The notes beneath the pieces were generated by a model, which was not told the origin of the DNA, searched no databases, and worked only from the letters and a program-made list of their open reading frames with translations. Both the position numbers and the translations under genes were made by a program. A DNA stretch of 64,000 nt from positions 1 through 64,000 of the forward strand of contig JACTMU010000111.1 of assembly GCA_014584465.1 (NCBI GenBank), given 5' to 3'. Source of the stretch: Pseudomonadota bacterium (GTDB lineage: Bacteria; Bdellovibrionota; Bdellovibrionia; Bdellovibrionales; JACTMU01). Shown one piece after another: positions 53,165-60,908 of the stretch (the first letter of the stretch is position 1; every line of letters starts with the position of its first letter).

Positions 53165-53427
53165 AGCTTCTCATCGGCATTTGAAGCTCTTTTCTCAAGA
53201 TCGCAATGAGGTTCTAAGCGTTGACCAGGACTTGAATACTTCGTTTCAAATTCCATGCAAAGGACCAGCAAAGCAGGACTCGTCGAAAGCCGCGGTTGGG
53301 GCGAAGAGCCTGGATTTTGGACTAGAGTTTGCTTTGCAGCTGCGAGTTGCATGGAGAATTTTGCAATTTCGATTAAAGTAGATAGAAGAACGCACTACGT
53401 TTCTTTGCTTAACAGGAGTTAAAGGTT

Positions 53428-53946
53428 ATGAAACAGAGATGTCAATTTGAACGCAATCACGAAAAGGGTTTCACCCTTGTTGAAATCCTCATGGTTCTCC
53501 TATTGGTGGGTATCTTGGCGGCTGTGGCGATCCCTCAATTTGTCGATTTTCAGGCTGATGCGAAGAACTCCGCGACCGAGTCGAACTTGGCAGCACTTCG
53601 GACAGGGATTCTCAATCAGAGGGCCCAGGCGAACCTAAGATGTGCCACGACCGGATGGCCGCCAGCCGCTGACATCAATGCAAACAGCATCAATAATAGC
53701 GCGTGCAGTTTAACTCCAGTTGCAGATAATAAGTTTGTAGCAAGCGAGAATATTCCATTTAACCCTTGGGGCACGAGTAAGACGGTTCTTAATTGTACCG
53801 ATCCAGGAGGGGATTGCACGCGTGGAAATGCTACGGGTTGTGGTGGAGCCGGCTTTTCAGGAGGCTGGTGCTACAATAGTAACACAGGGGAAATTTGGGC
53901 AGACTCCCAAGCAAATGGGGGAACGCCCACCGAAGAGAGTTTTTAG
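53428..53946 (+). CDS. Type IV pilin (GspG/MshA-like), probable major pilin
   Basis: 172 residues. A short basic leader MKQRCQFERNHEKG is cut before FTLVEILMVLLLVGILAAVAIPQFVDF, the class-III prepilin signal with Glu at +5. The globular domain has the GspG-like N-P-W-G segment (IPFNPWGTSK) and several cysteines (TDPGGDCTRGNATGCGGAGFSGGWCYN) that can form disulphides. First of four consecutive pilin genes and the best candidate for the main subunit, since its AGGAG-like site and leader are the clearest. Confidence 0.9.
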   Translation: MKQRCQFERNHEKGFTLVEILMVLLLVGILAAVAIPQFVDFQADAKNSATESNLAALRTGILNQRAQANLRCATTGWPPAADINANSINNSACSLTPVADNKFVASENIPFNPWGTSKTVLNCTDPGGDCTRGNATGCGGAGFSGGWCYNSNTGEIWADSQANGGTPTEESF

Positions 53947-53972
53947 GTCCGTTTAGGGAGTCCCTCGAGTTG

Positions 53973-54425
53973 ATGAAGAGCCCCTTTGGATTCACCTTAA
54001 CTGAGATCTTGATGGTGCTTCTTTTGGTCTCCATTCTCAGTGCAGTGGTGATTCCTCAGTTTGTGGATTTTGGTGATGAAGCAAAGAAGGCGGTGACGAA
54101 CGACCGCCTTCTTGCGTTTAAACTCGCGATCATTGGGGATTCGCGCATCGTCAGTAATGGAGCCTACCTTCAGCCTGGATTTGAAGCCCAAGTCGGGGAT
54201 CTTCCCAACAATTTGGATGAACTTGTGACTCAAGGGGCACTTCCGGCCTACAATCCCTTCACCAAACGTGGATGGCGTGGGCCCTACATTTCCAACAGTG
54301 ATTCCAGTTGGAATCGCGATGGATGGGGGAATCTCTTAGTTTATAGCAAGGCGGGGAGAACCCTCACGAGTTGTGGACCCGATGGTGCATGTGGAAATGC
54401 CGATGACCTGAGCATGAGCTTTTAG
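53973..54425 (+). CDS. Type IV pilin-like protein (GspG-like)
   Basis: 150 residues from the ATG at 53973, giving the leader MKSPFG before FTLTEILMVLLLVSILSAVVIPQFVDF with Glu at +5; a longer start at 53895 overlaps the previous pilin. The globular part has WRGPYIS, DGWGNLLVY and the loop SCGPDGACGNADDL, which resembles the calcium-binding C-terminal loop of GspG but carries two cysteines. AGGGAG lies 12 nt upstream, a weak spacing. Confidence 0.85.
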   Translation: MKSPFGFTLTEILMVLLLVSILSAVVIPQFVDFGDEAKKAVTNDRLLAFKLAIIGDSRIVSNGAYLQPGFEAQVGDLPNNLDELVTQGALPAYNPFTKRGWRGPYISNSDSSWNRDGWGNLLVYSKAGRTLTSCGPDGACGNADDLSMSF

Positions 54426-54976
54426 TGTTGGGCCGACCCAAAGTTTTTCGGATTAAGATTCTCTTATTGATCTTGATTTTCATTAAAGGTTGGAAACAAA
54501 TTCATCCTTTTTGTCACTCTCATCTTTGGACTCATCAACGTGGATTTTCGTTTGTCTCCGTCCTTATGTTGATGATCGTGATGGGAATCGGTCTGGGTGC
54601 AGCCATCCTCACAACTCAACCAACCCTTCGGACGGATCAGGTTGATGTAACCTGGAAGAGGCTTGGTGCTCTCGAAGAGGCGATTGATCGTTATCGAGTT
54701 CATCATAAGGGACTTCCACCTTCCACAAGTCTCGATCAGCTTGTGAGCCAGGGTGGCGAAGCCAATTGTACGGTGGACACAGATCCATCAAGCTCAACCT
54801 ATCGAAAGATGCTCAATTGGTGTGGCCCCTACATTGATCCGGTCTTTCAGCAAGATGCCAGCGAGTTTCAGCGAGATGGGTGGGGAAGTACAATTGAGTA
54901 TGATACAGTCTCTTTAAGAAGCTGCGGTGCCAATCGTGTGTGCGGTGATGGAGATGACCTTGTTGAATCACTTTGA
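54425..54976 (+). CDS. Minor pilin-like protein lacking Glu5
   Basis: 183 residues from a GTG that overlaps the stop of the preceding pilin. A long N-terminal part precedes QRGFSFVSVLMLMIVMGIGLGAAIL: the position that is Glu in normal pilins is Ser, as in tip pseudopilins such as GspK, which lack Glu5. The globular domain has WCGPYID, RDGWGSTIEYD and SCGANRVCGDGDDL, the same cysteine-framed loop as the pilin before it. The true start may be downstream of the 25-residue hydrophobic segment at 10-20, which is not typical of a leader. Confidence 0.72.
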   Translation: MLGRPKVFRIKILLLILIFIKGWKQIHPFCHSHLWTHQRGFSFVSVLMLMIVMGIGLGAAILTTQPTLRTDQVDVTWKRLGALEEAIDRYRVHHKGLPPSTSLDQLVSQGGEANCTVDTDPSSSTYRKMLNWCGPYIDPVFQQDASEFQRDGWGSTIEYDTVSLRSCGANRVCGDGDDLVESL

Positions 54977-56183
54977 AGTTCGGTCCAGAGGATTTACCCT
55001 TGTGGAAATCATTATGGTCATGGCCCTGGTGGGAATTCTCACAGTGGCATCACTGACTCTATTTGAGGGGAGTCTTGATGAGAGCCGATTCGATGCGACT
55101 GTCAAAGAGCTTGAAGCCATTCGAGAGGCACTGATTGGAAATCAAGAGCTTCGAAGCGGAGGGCAAAGGATCAGCTTTGGATACAATGGAGATGTGGGTG
55201 CTCTTCCCACCAATGGACAGGGTTTAGGTGCGTTGACGGCGGCGCCTGGTGGAGTGTCGGCCTGGTCTGTGAATCAGACGGTCCACTTGAGTCTGGGATG
55301 GAACGGTCCCTACATTACGACCAACCTCTCCAACTCAGACATCACCACAGATGGTTGGGGGCGCACTTACTCCTACAATGGATCCACCAATCCCGCGACG
55401 ATCACGAGTTTGGGAGCCAACGGCGCTGCAGGTGGCAGCGGATTTGACAGTGACATCACCATATCGATTCCTAACACTTCGCTCATGGCAAATGTGTATG
55501 GATTTATCTCTGATGGTGCGATTCCCTATGTCGGAAATGCGGTGGTGGAGCTCTACCAGCCCAATGGATCTGGTGCCCTTCAAACTCTCTCTGACAACGT
55601 GGTCTCCGGAGACAATGGATCGTTCTCCTTTAACAATGTTCCATTGGGATTGAGATCCATTCAGATCTGGATCCCGAACAAGGCCTCTCCCACCTTTACG
55701 GCAGGCCCCATTTCCATCACAGTCGATCAAGCCAACTACTTGATCCCCACTTCACTGACGGCATTTGCCATCAGCGGAGGCGGTGGAGGAGGTGGTGGTG
55801 GAACTGGGTGCGCTTCAGCTTCGGTGGCCTATGTGCCGGCCAGTGCCTCCTTGTCCGGTGGGGGCAAAGTCCTTAACTACAATGTCAACATTCTTAAAAA
55901 CGTGACTGTTTCCACTGCGGTGTTGACCTTTGGAAAGTCGGCGCTCTACAGCCGCTTTGATTTGGATGGGCTCTCCTACCTCTGTTCGATGCCCAAACAA
56001 CTTTCACCCTGTCCGTTGACGACCGCTCAAACTGCAACGCTCACACCTGGTATGTCTTTGACGATCGGATCGAATCGAGTGGGACGAATTGATTTTGATA
56101 AGAACATGACCAGCACGACCATCGACATTCAGCTCAACTACAGTGATGCAACTTGTGACGTGATGAGCATCACCGGCATTTAG
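54954..56183 (+). CDS. Large multi-domain pilin-like protein
   Basis: About 409 residues from the ATG at 54954; a TTG at 54963, nine nt after a GGAG, is another possible start. The prepilin signal RSRG/FTLVEIIMVMALVGIL has Glu at +5. A GspG-like domain follows (WNGPYIT, DGWGRTYSYN, SLGANGAAGGSGFDSD), then an SpaA or carboxypeptidase-regulatory-like beta sandwich (about 185-265; ANVYGFISDGAIPYVGNAVVELYQ), a run of nine to ten Gly (GGGGGGGGGT) as linker, and a last beta domain with cysteines. It is much larger than normal pilins and may be a tip adhesin. Overlaps the preceding gene by 23 bp. Confidence 0.8.
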   Translation: MTLLNHFEVRSRGFTLVEIIMVMALVGILTVASLTLFEGSLDESRFDATVKELEAIREALIGNQELRSGGQRISFGYNGDVGALPTNGQGLGALTAAPGGVSAWSVNQTVHLSLGWNGPYITTNLSNSDITTDGWGRTYSYNGSTNPATITSLGANGAAGGSGFDSDITISIPNTSLMANVYGFISDGAIPYVGNAVVELYQPNGSGALQTLSDNVVSGDNGSFSFNNVPLGLRSIQIWIPNKASPTFTAGPISITVDQANYLIPTSLTAFAISGGGGGGGGGTGCASASVAYVPASASLSGGGKVLNYNVNILKNVTVSTAVLTFGKSALYSRFDLDGLSYLCSMPKQLSPCPLTTAQTATLTPGMSLTIGSNRVGRIDFDKNMTSTTIDIQLNYSDATCDVMSITGI

Positions 56184-56195
56184 TGTCTGGCATTG

Positions 56196-56208
56196 AGTGC
56201 CTGGCACT
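56196..56208. repeat. Short palindrome AGTGCCTGGCACT between convergent genes
   Basis: The complement of the motif at 37640, here between the stop of the large pilin gene and the stop of the gene at 56210. A second half motif, GTCTGGCA, lies just before it (56185-56192). Confidence 0.75.
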
Positions 56209-56209
56209 T

Positions 56210-57226
56210 CTATGGGCACCACGCTTCAGGTTCAAGAGGCTCAAGAGAGGTGATTGTGGGACTGACGGGAGCCAAAGACGAAGTCTCTCGAAAGATCTGA
56301 CTTTTCCTCTCAAGTTCACCTGCTGCTGCAGAGAGATTGTGAAATCGTTGAGTCAACTCATGGGCGCGCTCTCGAATTTCGCTCTCATATTTCTTGGCCG
56401 CAGAGAGATTGAGTTGTTCGTAAGAGGTCGGTGGTTTGGTCCCACGAGGTAGGAGGCTCTCATAAACATCAAGTGCCTTACGGACATCGTCCTCTGTGGA
56501 GTCCCATGAGGGACTCTTTTCCTTTCGGTTAAGATCTCCCCCTTTTTTCTTTGAGAGGGTGAAGCTCTTGGCCACATAGTCGACCGCAGCTCGGACCAGA
56601 GGGTGTTGATGAGACGCGGTCCACTCCTTCTCAAGAGGCTTTCCTTGAACTAGGTGCTCTTTGGCTAGGGCTGCGATGACCTCAGTTTGGGCCTGAGTCA
56701 TCATGTTTGCAATTTCGGTCTGCTGAGCCATATGTCTTGAAGTGGCTTTTCGAGCTTCAAGGGCCTGTTGGGAGAGCTCATGGTATTTGCGCTGGTCCTG
56801 ATCCACAACTTTTTTGTTAGGAATGGTGATCTCCTCAAGATTGCATTGGGGTAGAGGGGTGCAAGAGCGATGAAACTGCAGGCGCATCTGCGATGATTCT
56901 CCTTTCATTGCAACGCGTTCCAAGCCTGAGTTGGAGGATGAAGAGGTTTCGCCGAGAATGCCACGAGAATCCACCAACTTGGAGTGCCACTCCTCGTTGG
57001 GGGATTTTTTGGTGAGAAGTTCTAAGCGTGCATTGGGTGAAGATCCTTCGGCGTAGCGAATCATATAATATTCTGAGCGCGCGGGATTCCATCCTTGGCA
57101 GAAGATCTTGTGAGATGAATGGGCAGGAGGATTGTGTGAGCTCTGGCGACTTATGCTCATCACAACAAGTGACAAAGTGGCTGCAATGGTGATAAGAGCT
57201 CCTAAATAGGTGAGCTTGTTGAACAT
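56210..57226 (-). CDS. Hypothetical membrane-anchored protein
   Basis: 338 residues, family not recognised. One hydrophobic segment at 5-25 (LTYLGALITIAATLSLVVMS) is a signal anchor. The first half is beta-like with three cysteines (CQGWNPARSEYYMIRY, CTPLPQC); the second half (about 140-320) is charged and helical with coiled-coil character (QQALEARKATSRHMAQQTE, AAKKYESEIRERAHELTQR). It is convergent with the pilin genes and may act in the periplasm, perhaps with the pilus, but nothing proves it. Confidence 0.6.
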   Translation of the reverse strand: MFNKLTYLGALITIAATLSLVVMSISRQSSHNPPAHSSHKIFCQGWNPARSEYYMIRYAEGSSPNARLELLTKKSPNEEWHSKLVDSRGILGETSSSSNSGLERVAMKGESSQMRLQFHRSCTPLPQCNLEEITIPNKKVVDQDQRKYHELSQQALEARKATSRHMAQQTEIANMMTQAQTEVIAALAKEHLVQGKPLEKEWTASHQHPLVRAAVDYVAKSFTLSKKKGGDLNRKEKSPSWDSTEDDVRKALDVYESLLPRGTKPPTSYEQLNLSAAKKYESEIRERAHELTQRFHNLSAAAGELERKSQIFRETSSLAPVSPTITSLEPLEPEAWCP

Positions 57227-57365
57227 AATTGAAATCCTTTTAAGTTAGGTTTGAAATGTTGGCAGTAGGTCGGGTCTTAATGTTTCCCCTTTACCATCTC
57301 CATCTCCTCTTACGGGCCATCTCCTTTATCATCGGAGGTGGGGCCAAAAACTTCATTGAATTCCT

Positions 57366-58121
57366 ATGAGTTCCAAATTTATCCAGACCTCCGATGGCAG
57401 TTGGACCGTGCGTTCAGGTGAAGGTGTAGGGCAACTCATGCACACGATGCACGGGGCTTATGGCGAGACTCTTCATGTCTATGGCCGAGCCATCAACCGG
57501 ACGCTTAATCAGGACCATGGTTTGGCTCCTCGGTTTCTGATCTTTGGCCTTGGGTTGGGATACATCGAAATGACCTTGGCGGCCCAGGTGCTCAAGATGA
57601 GAAGTGAAGGGAAGAGGGTTTGTGACTCTCTTGAATTGGTCTCTTATGAATCTGAATCCGAGCTGAATCAGAGATTTGTGAATTGGGTCTATGGCGATCT
57701 GGAAGATTCCCCAGAGTCTCGCCACTTTCTTGATGCCTATGAGAGTTTTGAGCTTCGAATTGCCAATGAGTTTTCGTTGAGTTCCACTTCTCAGACACCT
57801 CGTGGTTATTTACGAGAATTGCACCATCAGGGTCGATGGAGACTTCCTGGTGCGTTTGATCGCAACACAGAGGTCGATCAACTCTTTGACTGCATACTTT
57901 TTGATCCCTTTAGCCCTGCACAGTCCCCCGAGATTTGGGAAGATGAGTTCCTGCTACGTTTCTTGAAAATCTGTGCGGCCCCGACTTCGATCTTTGCGAC
58001 CTATGCCTCAAACGCAAGGATCAAGCGGGCCCTCTCCCTTTCAGGATTTGAGATTCACAAGGAGCCTGGATTCAGTGCGAAGAGAGAATTCATCTTGGCA
58101 ACGAGATCGTCCAATCGTTAG
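57366..58121 (+). CDS. mnmD: MnmD-type tRNA 5-aminomethyl-uridine methyltransferase (DUF752)
   Basis: 251 residues matching the methyltransferase half of MnmC, which makes the mnm5 group on uridine 34 of certain tRNAs. Signs are YGETLHVYG, the SAM-binding RFLIFGLGLGYIE (about 56-68), the conserved CILFDPFSPAQSPEIW (176-191) and the C-terminal FATYASNARIKRALSLSGFEI and AKREFILA. The FAD-dependent MnmC half is absent, as in stand-alone MnmD proteins. The family match is good but the region around the first Glu of the SAM site is atypical. Confidence 0.85.
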   Translation: MSSKFIQTSDGSWTVRSGEGVGQLMHTMHGAYGETLHVYGRAINRTLNQDHGLAPRFLIFGLGLGYIEMTLAAQVLKMRSEGKRVCDSLELVSYESESELNQRFVNWVYGDLEDSPESRHFLDAYESFELRIANEFSLSSTSQTPRGYLRELHHQGRWRLPGAFDRNTEVDQLFDCILFDPFSPAQSPEIWEDEFLLRFLKICAAPTSIFATYASNARIKRALSLSGFEIHKEPGFSAKREFILATRSSNR

Positions 58122-58364
58122 ACAGGGACCAAAACTGGCCAGAACGTACAGTGGCAATGCCCTTTTTGGGCTCCTAGAGATCTTTCCACGTGAGCGAATT
58201 TTCACTAGATCCTACTTAGAGCCTTGCTGACATCTCTATGGATCCTTTTTGTGGAGGGGATCCATGGCATGGATCGTGAATATAATTCAAGGCGTAGCGA
58301 AACTTTTGACATCCAATCGGGATTTCCGATGGATGATGTACAGGGTTTAGACGGAGCAAATTTT

Positions 58365-58994
58365 ATGAAAAAGATGATCGTAAAAGCAGCACTTTTTTCA
58401 GTTCTAGCCTTGAAATTGGGCGGTTGTGGCGATGGCGGTGGCGATGACGGTGGAGATCCAGCACCTCCGGCACCACCACCCGTAGTGGTAATTCCTGTGG
58501 ATGCCTCCGGACTTTGGGAAGGAAAGCTCAAAATCACCAACAAGAAGATCTACGAAAGATTTCTCGAAAAGTTTTTGATCATTTGCGACCGCGGATGGTC
58601 CATCAACTTTACAACAACACCAACGGGTCAATTTGTCGACATTGAGGACTGCGACACTCACAAAGACGCGGGGTATGTCTACATTTATCGTTCCAACGAC
58701 AGCCACTACTGGTTGGACTGGAGCGCGGGTTACCACGCCCAATACGCCTGGTTCGATCTGGAGCGCGAACGGCAGTTTGAGGTGAGCTATTCTCTTTTCA
58801 ACGACAGTCAAGGATTTACGCTCATCGCGAGCGATGTTTTTGGTGGAGCCTGGTTGACTCAAGGGTTCAGTGACTTCCGCATGGAGGTTGAATTTGGCAG
58901 CACCGACGATGTTGAGATACAAGACGCACACTTCTTCTATGAAGGAAATGAGTTTGCAAAGGCCTCCACTCTCAGGGACTACGAGGGTCAGTAA
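58365..58994 (+). CDS. Small lipoprotein of unknown function
   Basis: About 209 residues from the ATG at 58365 (GGAG ten nt upstream), giving MKKMIVKAALFSVLALKLGGC: a lipobox LGGC with the acceptor Cys. A Gly/Asp-rich and Pro-rich linker (GDGGGDDGGDPAPPAPPP) follows, then a beta-rich domain beginning ASGLWEGKLKITN, which resembles lipoprotein domains that start SGxWxG. Cysteines in FLIICDRGW and DIEDCDTHKD may pair. No neighbour gives a hint of function. Confidence 0.75.
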   Translation: MKKMIVKAALFSVLALKLGGCGDGGGDDGGDPAPPAPPPVVVIPVDASGLWEGKLKITNKKIYERFLEKFLIICDRGWSINFTTTPTGQFVDIEDCDTHKDAGYVYIYRSNDSHYWLDWSAGYHAQYAWFDLERERQFEVSYSLFNDSQGFTLIASDVFGGAWLTQGFSDFRMEVEFGSTDDVEIQDAHFFYEGNEFAKASTLRDYEGQ

Positions 58995-59134
58995 CGGTAA
59001 GGGTTCTGACAACCGGCAAAAAAAGTCGAAAAAAAGTGAAATCTGGTATTTTCCCATTGACCAGAGGCTTCTCTTTAGTTTCAAATTTACCTCATAGAAA
59101 GATTAACAACACAGTTCACCTCACAGGAGTAATC

Positions 59135-59407
59135 ATGAACAAGGCACAATTGATTGAAAAAGTTGCTCAAGAAACCGAAATGACTAAAGCTGATACAGAG
59201 AGACTTCTTGATGCTTGTCTGGATACAATTCGTAAATCCGTCAAGAAGGGCGACGATGTGAAGCTCGTTGGTTTTGGCACTTTCACTAAAGCAAAAAGAA
59301 AGGCACGAACTGGCCGTAACCCTCAAACAGGTGAATCCATTAAGATTCCAGCAGCATGGTATCCTAAATTCCGACCTGGAACTGAGTTCAAGGACATCGT
59401 ACGATAA
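59135..59407 (+). CDS. hup: HU family nucleoid protein
   Basis: 90 residues, a standard HU/IHF fold that bends and compacts DNA. The start is set by AGGAG seven nt before the ATG, giving MNKAQLIEKVAQETEMTKAD; KLVGFGTF and RKARTGRNPQTGESIKIPA are the typical DNA-binding arm, although the usual K-V-P-x-F reads AAWYPKFRPG. It has its own terminator downstream. Confidence 0.95.
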   Translation: MNKAQLIEKVAQETEMTKADTERLLDACLDTIRKSVKKGDDVKLVGFGTFTKAKRKARTGRNPQTGESIKIPAAWYPKFRPGTEFKDIVR

Positions 59408-59519
59408 TCCTGCTTAAGCATTGAGCAATTTCTGAGTTCACCTTTCTCTCAACCAAATGAAGAGAAATGGTATGCTCAGGAGCATGTCGGGCCTAAATAA
59501 TGCACTCGAACATGAACTG

Positions 59520-59557
59520 AAAAGGATCAGCTTAGGTTGATCCTTTTTGTTTTTTTG
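59520..59557 (+). terminator. Rho-independent terminator after hup
   Basis: AAAAGGATCA (59520-59529) pairs with TTGATCCTTTT across GCTTAGG, followed by TGTTTTTTT. Confidence 0.9.
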
Positions 59558-59601
59558 GACGTGTGGGCAGAGTCAAGAAGTCAACTCAACAAGGATGAGA
59601 G

Positions 59602-60597
59602 ATGACCATAGCGCAGTTTTCTACATCAGTCCGAAAGGTAGCTGTGTTGACCAGCGGAGGTGATGCTCCTGGGATGAATGCGGCGATACGGTCGACGGTT
59701 CGAACCGCGATTGATGGTGGTCTTGAGATCTTTGGTGTCTATCATGGATTCAAAGGACTGCTCAATCGAGAGATCTCTCCTCTATCTACAAGTTCGGTTG
59801 CCAACATCATTCAAACGGGTGGGACGATCCTAAAGACGGAGCGATGTCGTGAGTTTCTTGAGCCTCAGGTGCGCAAGAGTGCCGTTGAGATCTTAAGAGG
59901 CGCTGGGATTGATGCTCTTGTTTGCATTGGAGGAGATGGAACCTTTCGAGGGGCTCACCTGCTTTGGAAGGAGCATCAGTTCCCGGTGATCGGTGTTCCT
60001 GGGACGATCGACAATGACATCGTCGGGACCGACTTCACCATCGGCTTTGATACCGCCATCAATACGGCATTGGATTGCATCGATCGAATTCGTGACACGG
60101 CTGCAAGTCACAATCGCCTCTTCATTGTGGAGGTGATGGGACGAAATTCTGGTTTCATTGCACTTGCGGTGGGACTGGCCTGCGGTGCTGAGGAGATCTT
60201 TATTCCAGAGCGTCCTGTCGTGATTGATCGTGTCGTGGATCGAATTCGTCAAGGCATGGACCGCGGGAAGAAGAGCAGCATCTTAGTTGCTGCAGAGGGG
60301 CAAAAGCCAGGCAGAGCCTATGACTTGGCTGAGGCCATTCGCAAGCGGGCTGGGTTTGAAGCCAAAGTTTGTGTTTTGGGTCACATCCAAAGAGGGGGAA
60401 AGCCTACGGCCACGGATCGCAATATGGCAAGTCGCATGTCGTTTGGTGCCATTCAGGCTCTTCAACAGAGATATTGTGATGCGATGGTAGCCATTCAATC
60501 GGGTCAAATCCAACTTGTTCCTCTGGAGACCACCTTTGATGGTGCCAAAAAGATCTCATTTGATCTCCTTGATCTCGTTCAGATTCTCTCGAAATAG
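59602..60597 (+). CDS. pfkA: 6-phosphofructokinase
   Basis: 331 residues; phosphorylates fructose-6-phosphate, the committing step of glycolysis. TSGGDAPGMNAAIR, CIGGDGTFRGA, GVPGTIDNDIVGTDFTIGFDTA and the catalytic-loop MGRNSGFIAL segment are all canonical. GGDGT (not GGDDT) and GTIDND (not PKTIDND) point to the ATP-dependent type. AAGGATGAGAG upstream of the ATG is a usable ribosome site. It stands between the hup terminator and hairpin element C. Confidence 0.96.
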   Translation: MTIAQFSTSVRKVAVLTSGGDAPGMNAAIRSTVRTAIDGGLEIFGVYHGFKGLLNREISPLSTSSVANIIQTGGTILKTERCREFLEPQVRKSAVEILRGAGIDALVCIGGDGTFRGAHLLWKEHQFPVIGVPGTIDNDIVGTDFTIGFDTAINTALDCIDRIRDTAASHNRLFIVEVMGRNSGFIALAVGLACGAEEIFIPERPVVIDRVVDRIRQGMDRGKKSSILVAAEGQKPGRAYDLAEAIRKRAGFEAKVCVLGHIQRGGKPTATDRNMASRMSFGAIQALQQRYCDAMVAIQSGQIQLVPLETTFDGAKKISFDLLDLVQILSK

Positions 60598-60652
60598 GAA
60601 CCGAGTAAGATTGACAGCACGGCGTGAATCGAGTTTATTCGTAATGTCTATA

Positions 60653-60819
60653 TGGTGGCTGGCGCGAAACCTGCTTTCGAGTGAATTTGCATAAGTTTTT
60701 CTTATACCGAGGCGAGCCGACGATGGGCTAGCCAAAGGCGCTAACTCGAGGAGGCTCAACAAAGGTATATGGAAAACTTATGACAAATTCACCGAAATGA
60801 GGTTTCGCGCCAGCCACCA
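60653..60819 (+). repeat. Nested-hairpin repeat, copy C (longest arms)
   Basis: A 167-bp element. The outer arms are a perfect 20-bp pair (60653-60672 and 60800-60819), whose last 19 bases on the left read GGTGGCTGGCGCGAAACCT. Pairing continues almost without break through GTGAATTTG and ATAAGTTTTTCTTATACC, so each arm is about 55 nt. The loop (about 60711-60762) contains GACGATGGGCTAGCC, GGCGCTAACTCGAGGAGG and an inner GAGCC/GGCTC pair. It occupies half of the 300-bp gap between pfkA and livK. Confidence 0.9.
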
Positions 60820-60832
60820 CAATAGTGTGTCC

Positions 60833-60873
60833 CACCAAGTGAAGAGACTAAATTTGGAGCCTAATACTTGGTG
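60833..60873. promoter_or_regulatory. Small inverted repeat upstream of livK
   Basis: CACCAAGT (60833-60840) and ACTTGGTG (60866-60873) form an 8-bp inverted pair with a 25-nt spacer, about 35 nt before livK. It may be an operator or leader hairpin; there is no independent support. Confidence 0.35.
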
Positions 60874-60908
60874 AATTGGATTAACTTTCAAAATGGAGAA
60901 TGAAGAAA

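Noticed and set aside
53165-53427. Sigma-54 promoter for the pilin genes
   Set aside because: TTGCATGG and TTGCA occur at about 53347-53366, but the spacing between the key GG/GC pairs is wrong for a -24/-12 promoter.
60653-60819. Integron attC site
   Set aside because: The imperfect-hairpin look is similar, but no GTTRRRY / RYYYAAC boxes are found at the ends and no integrase or gene cassettes are present.
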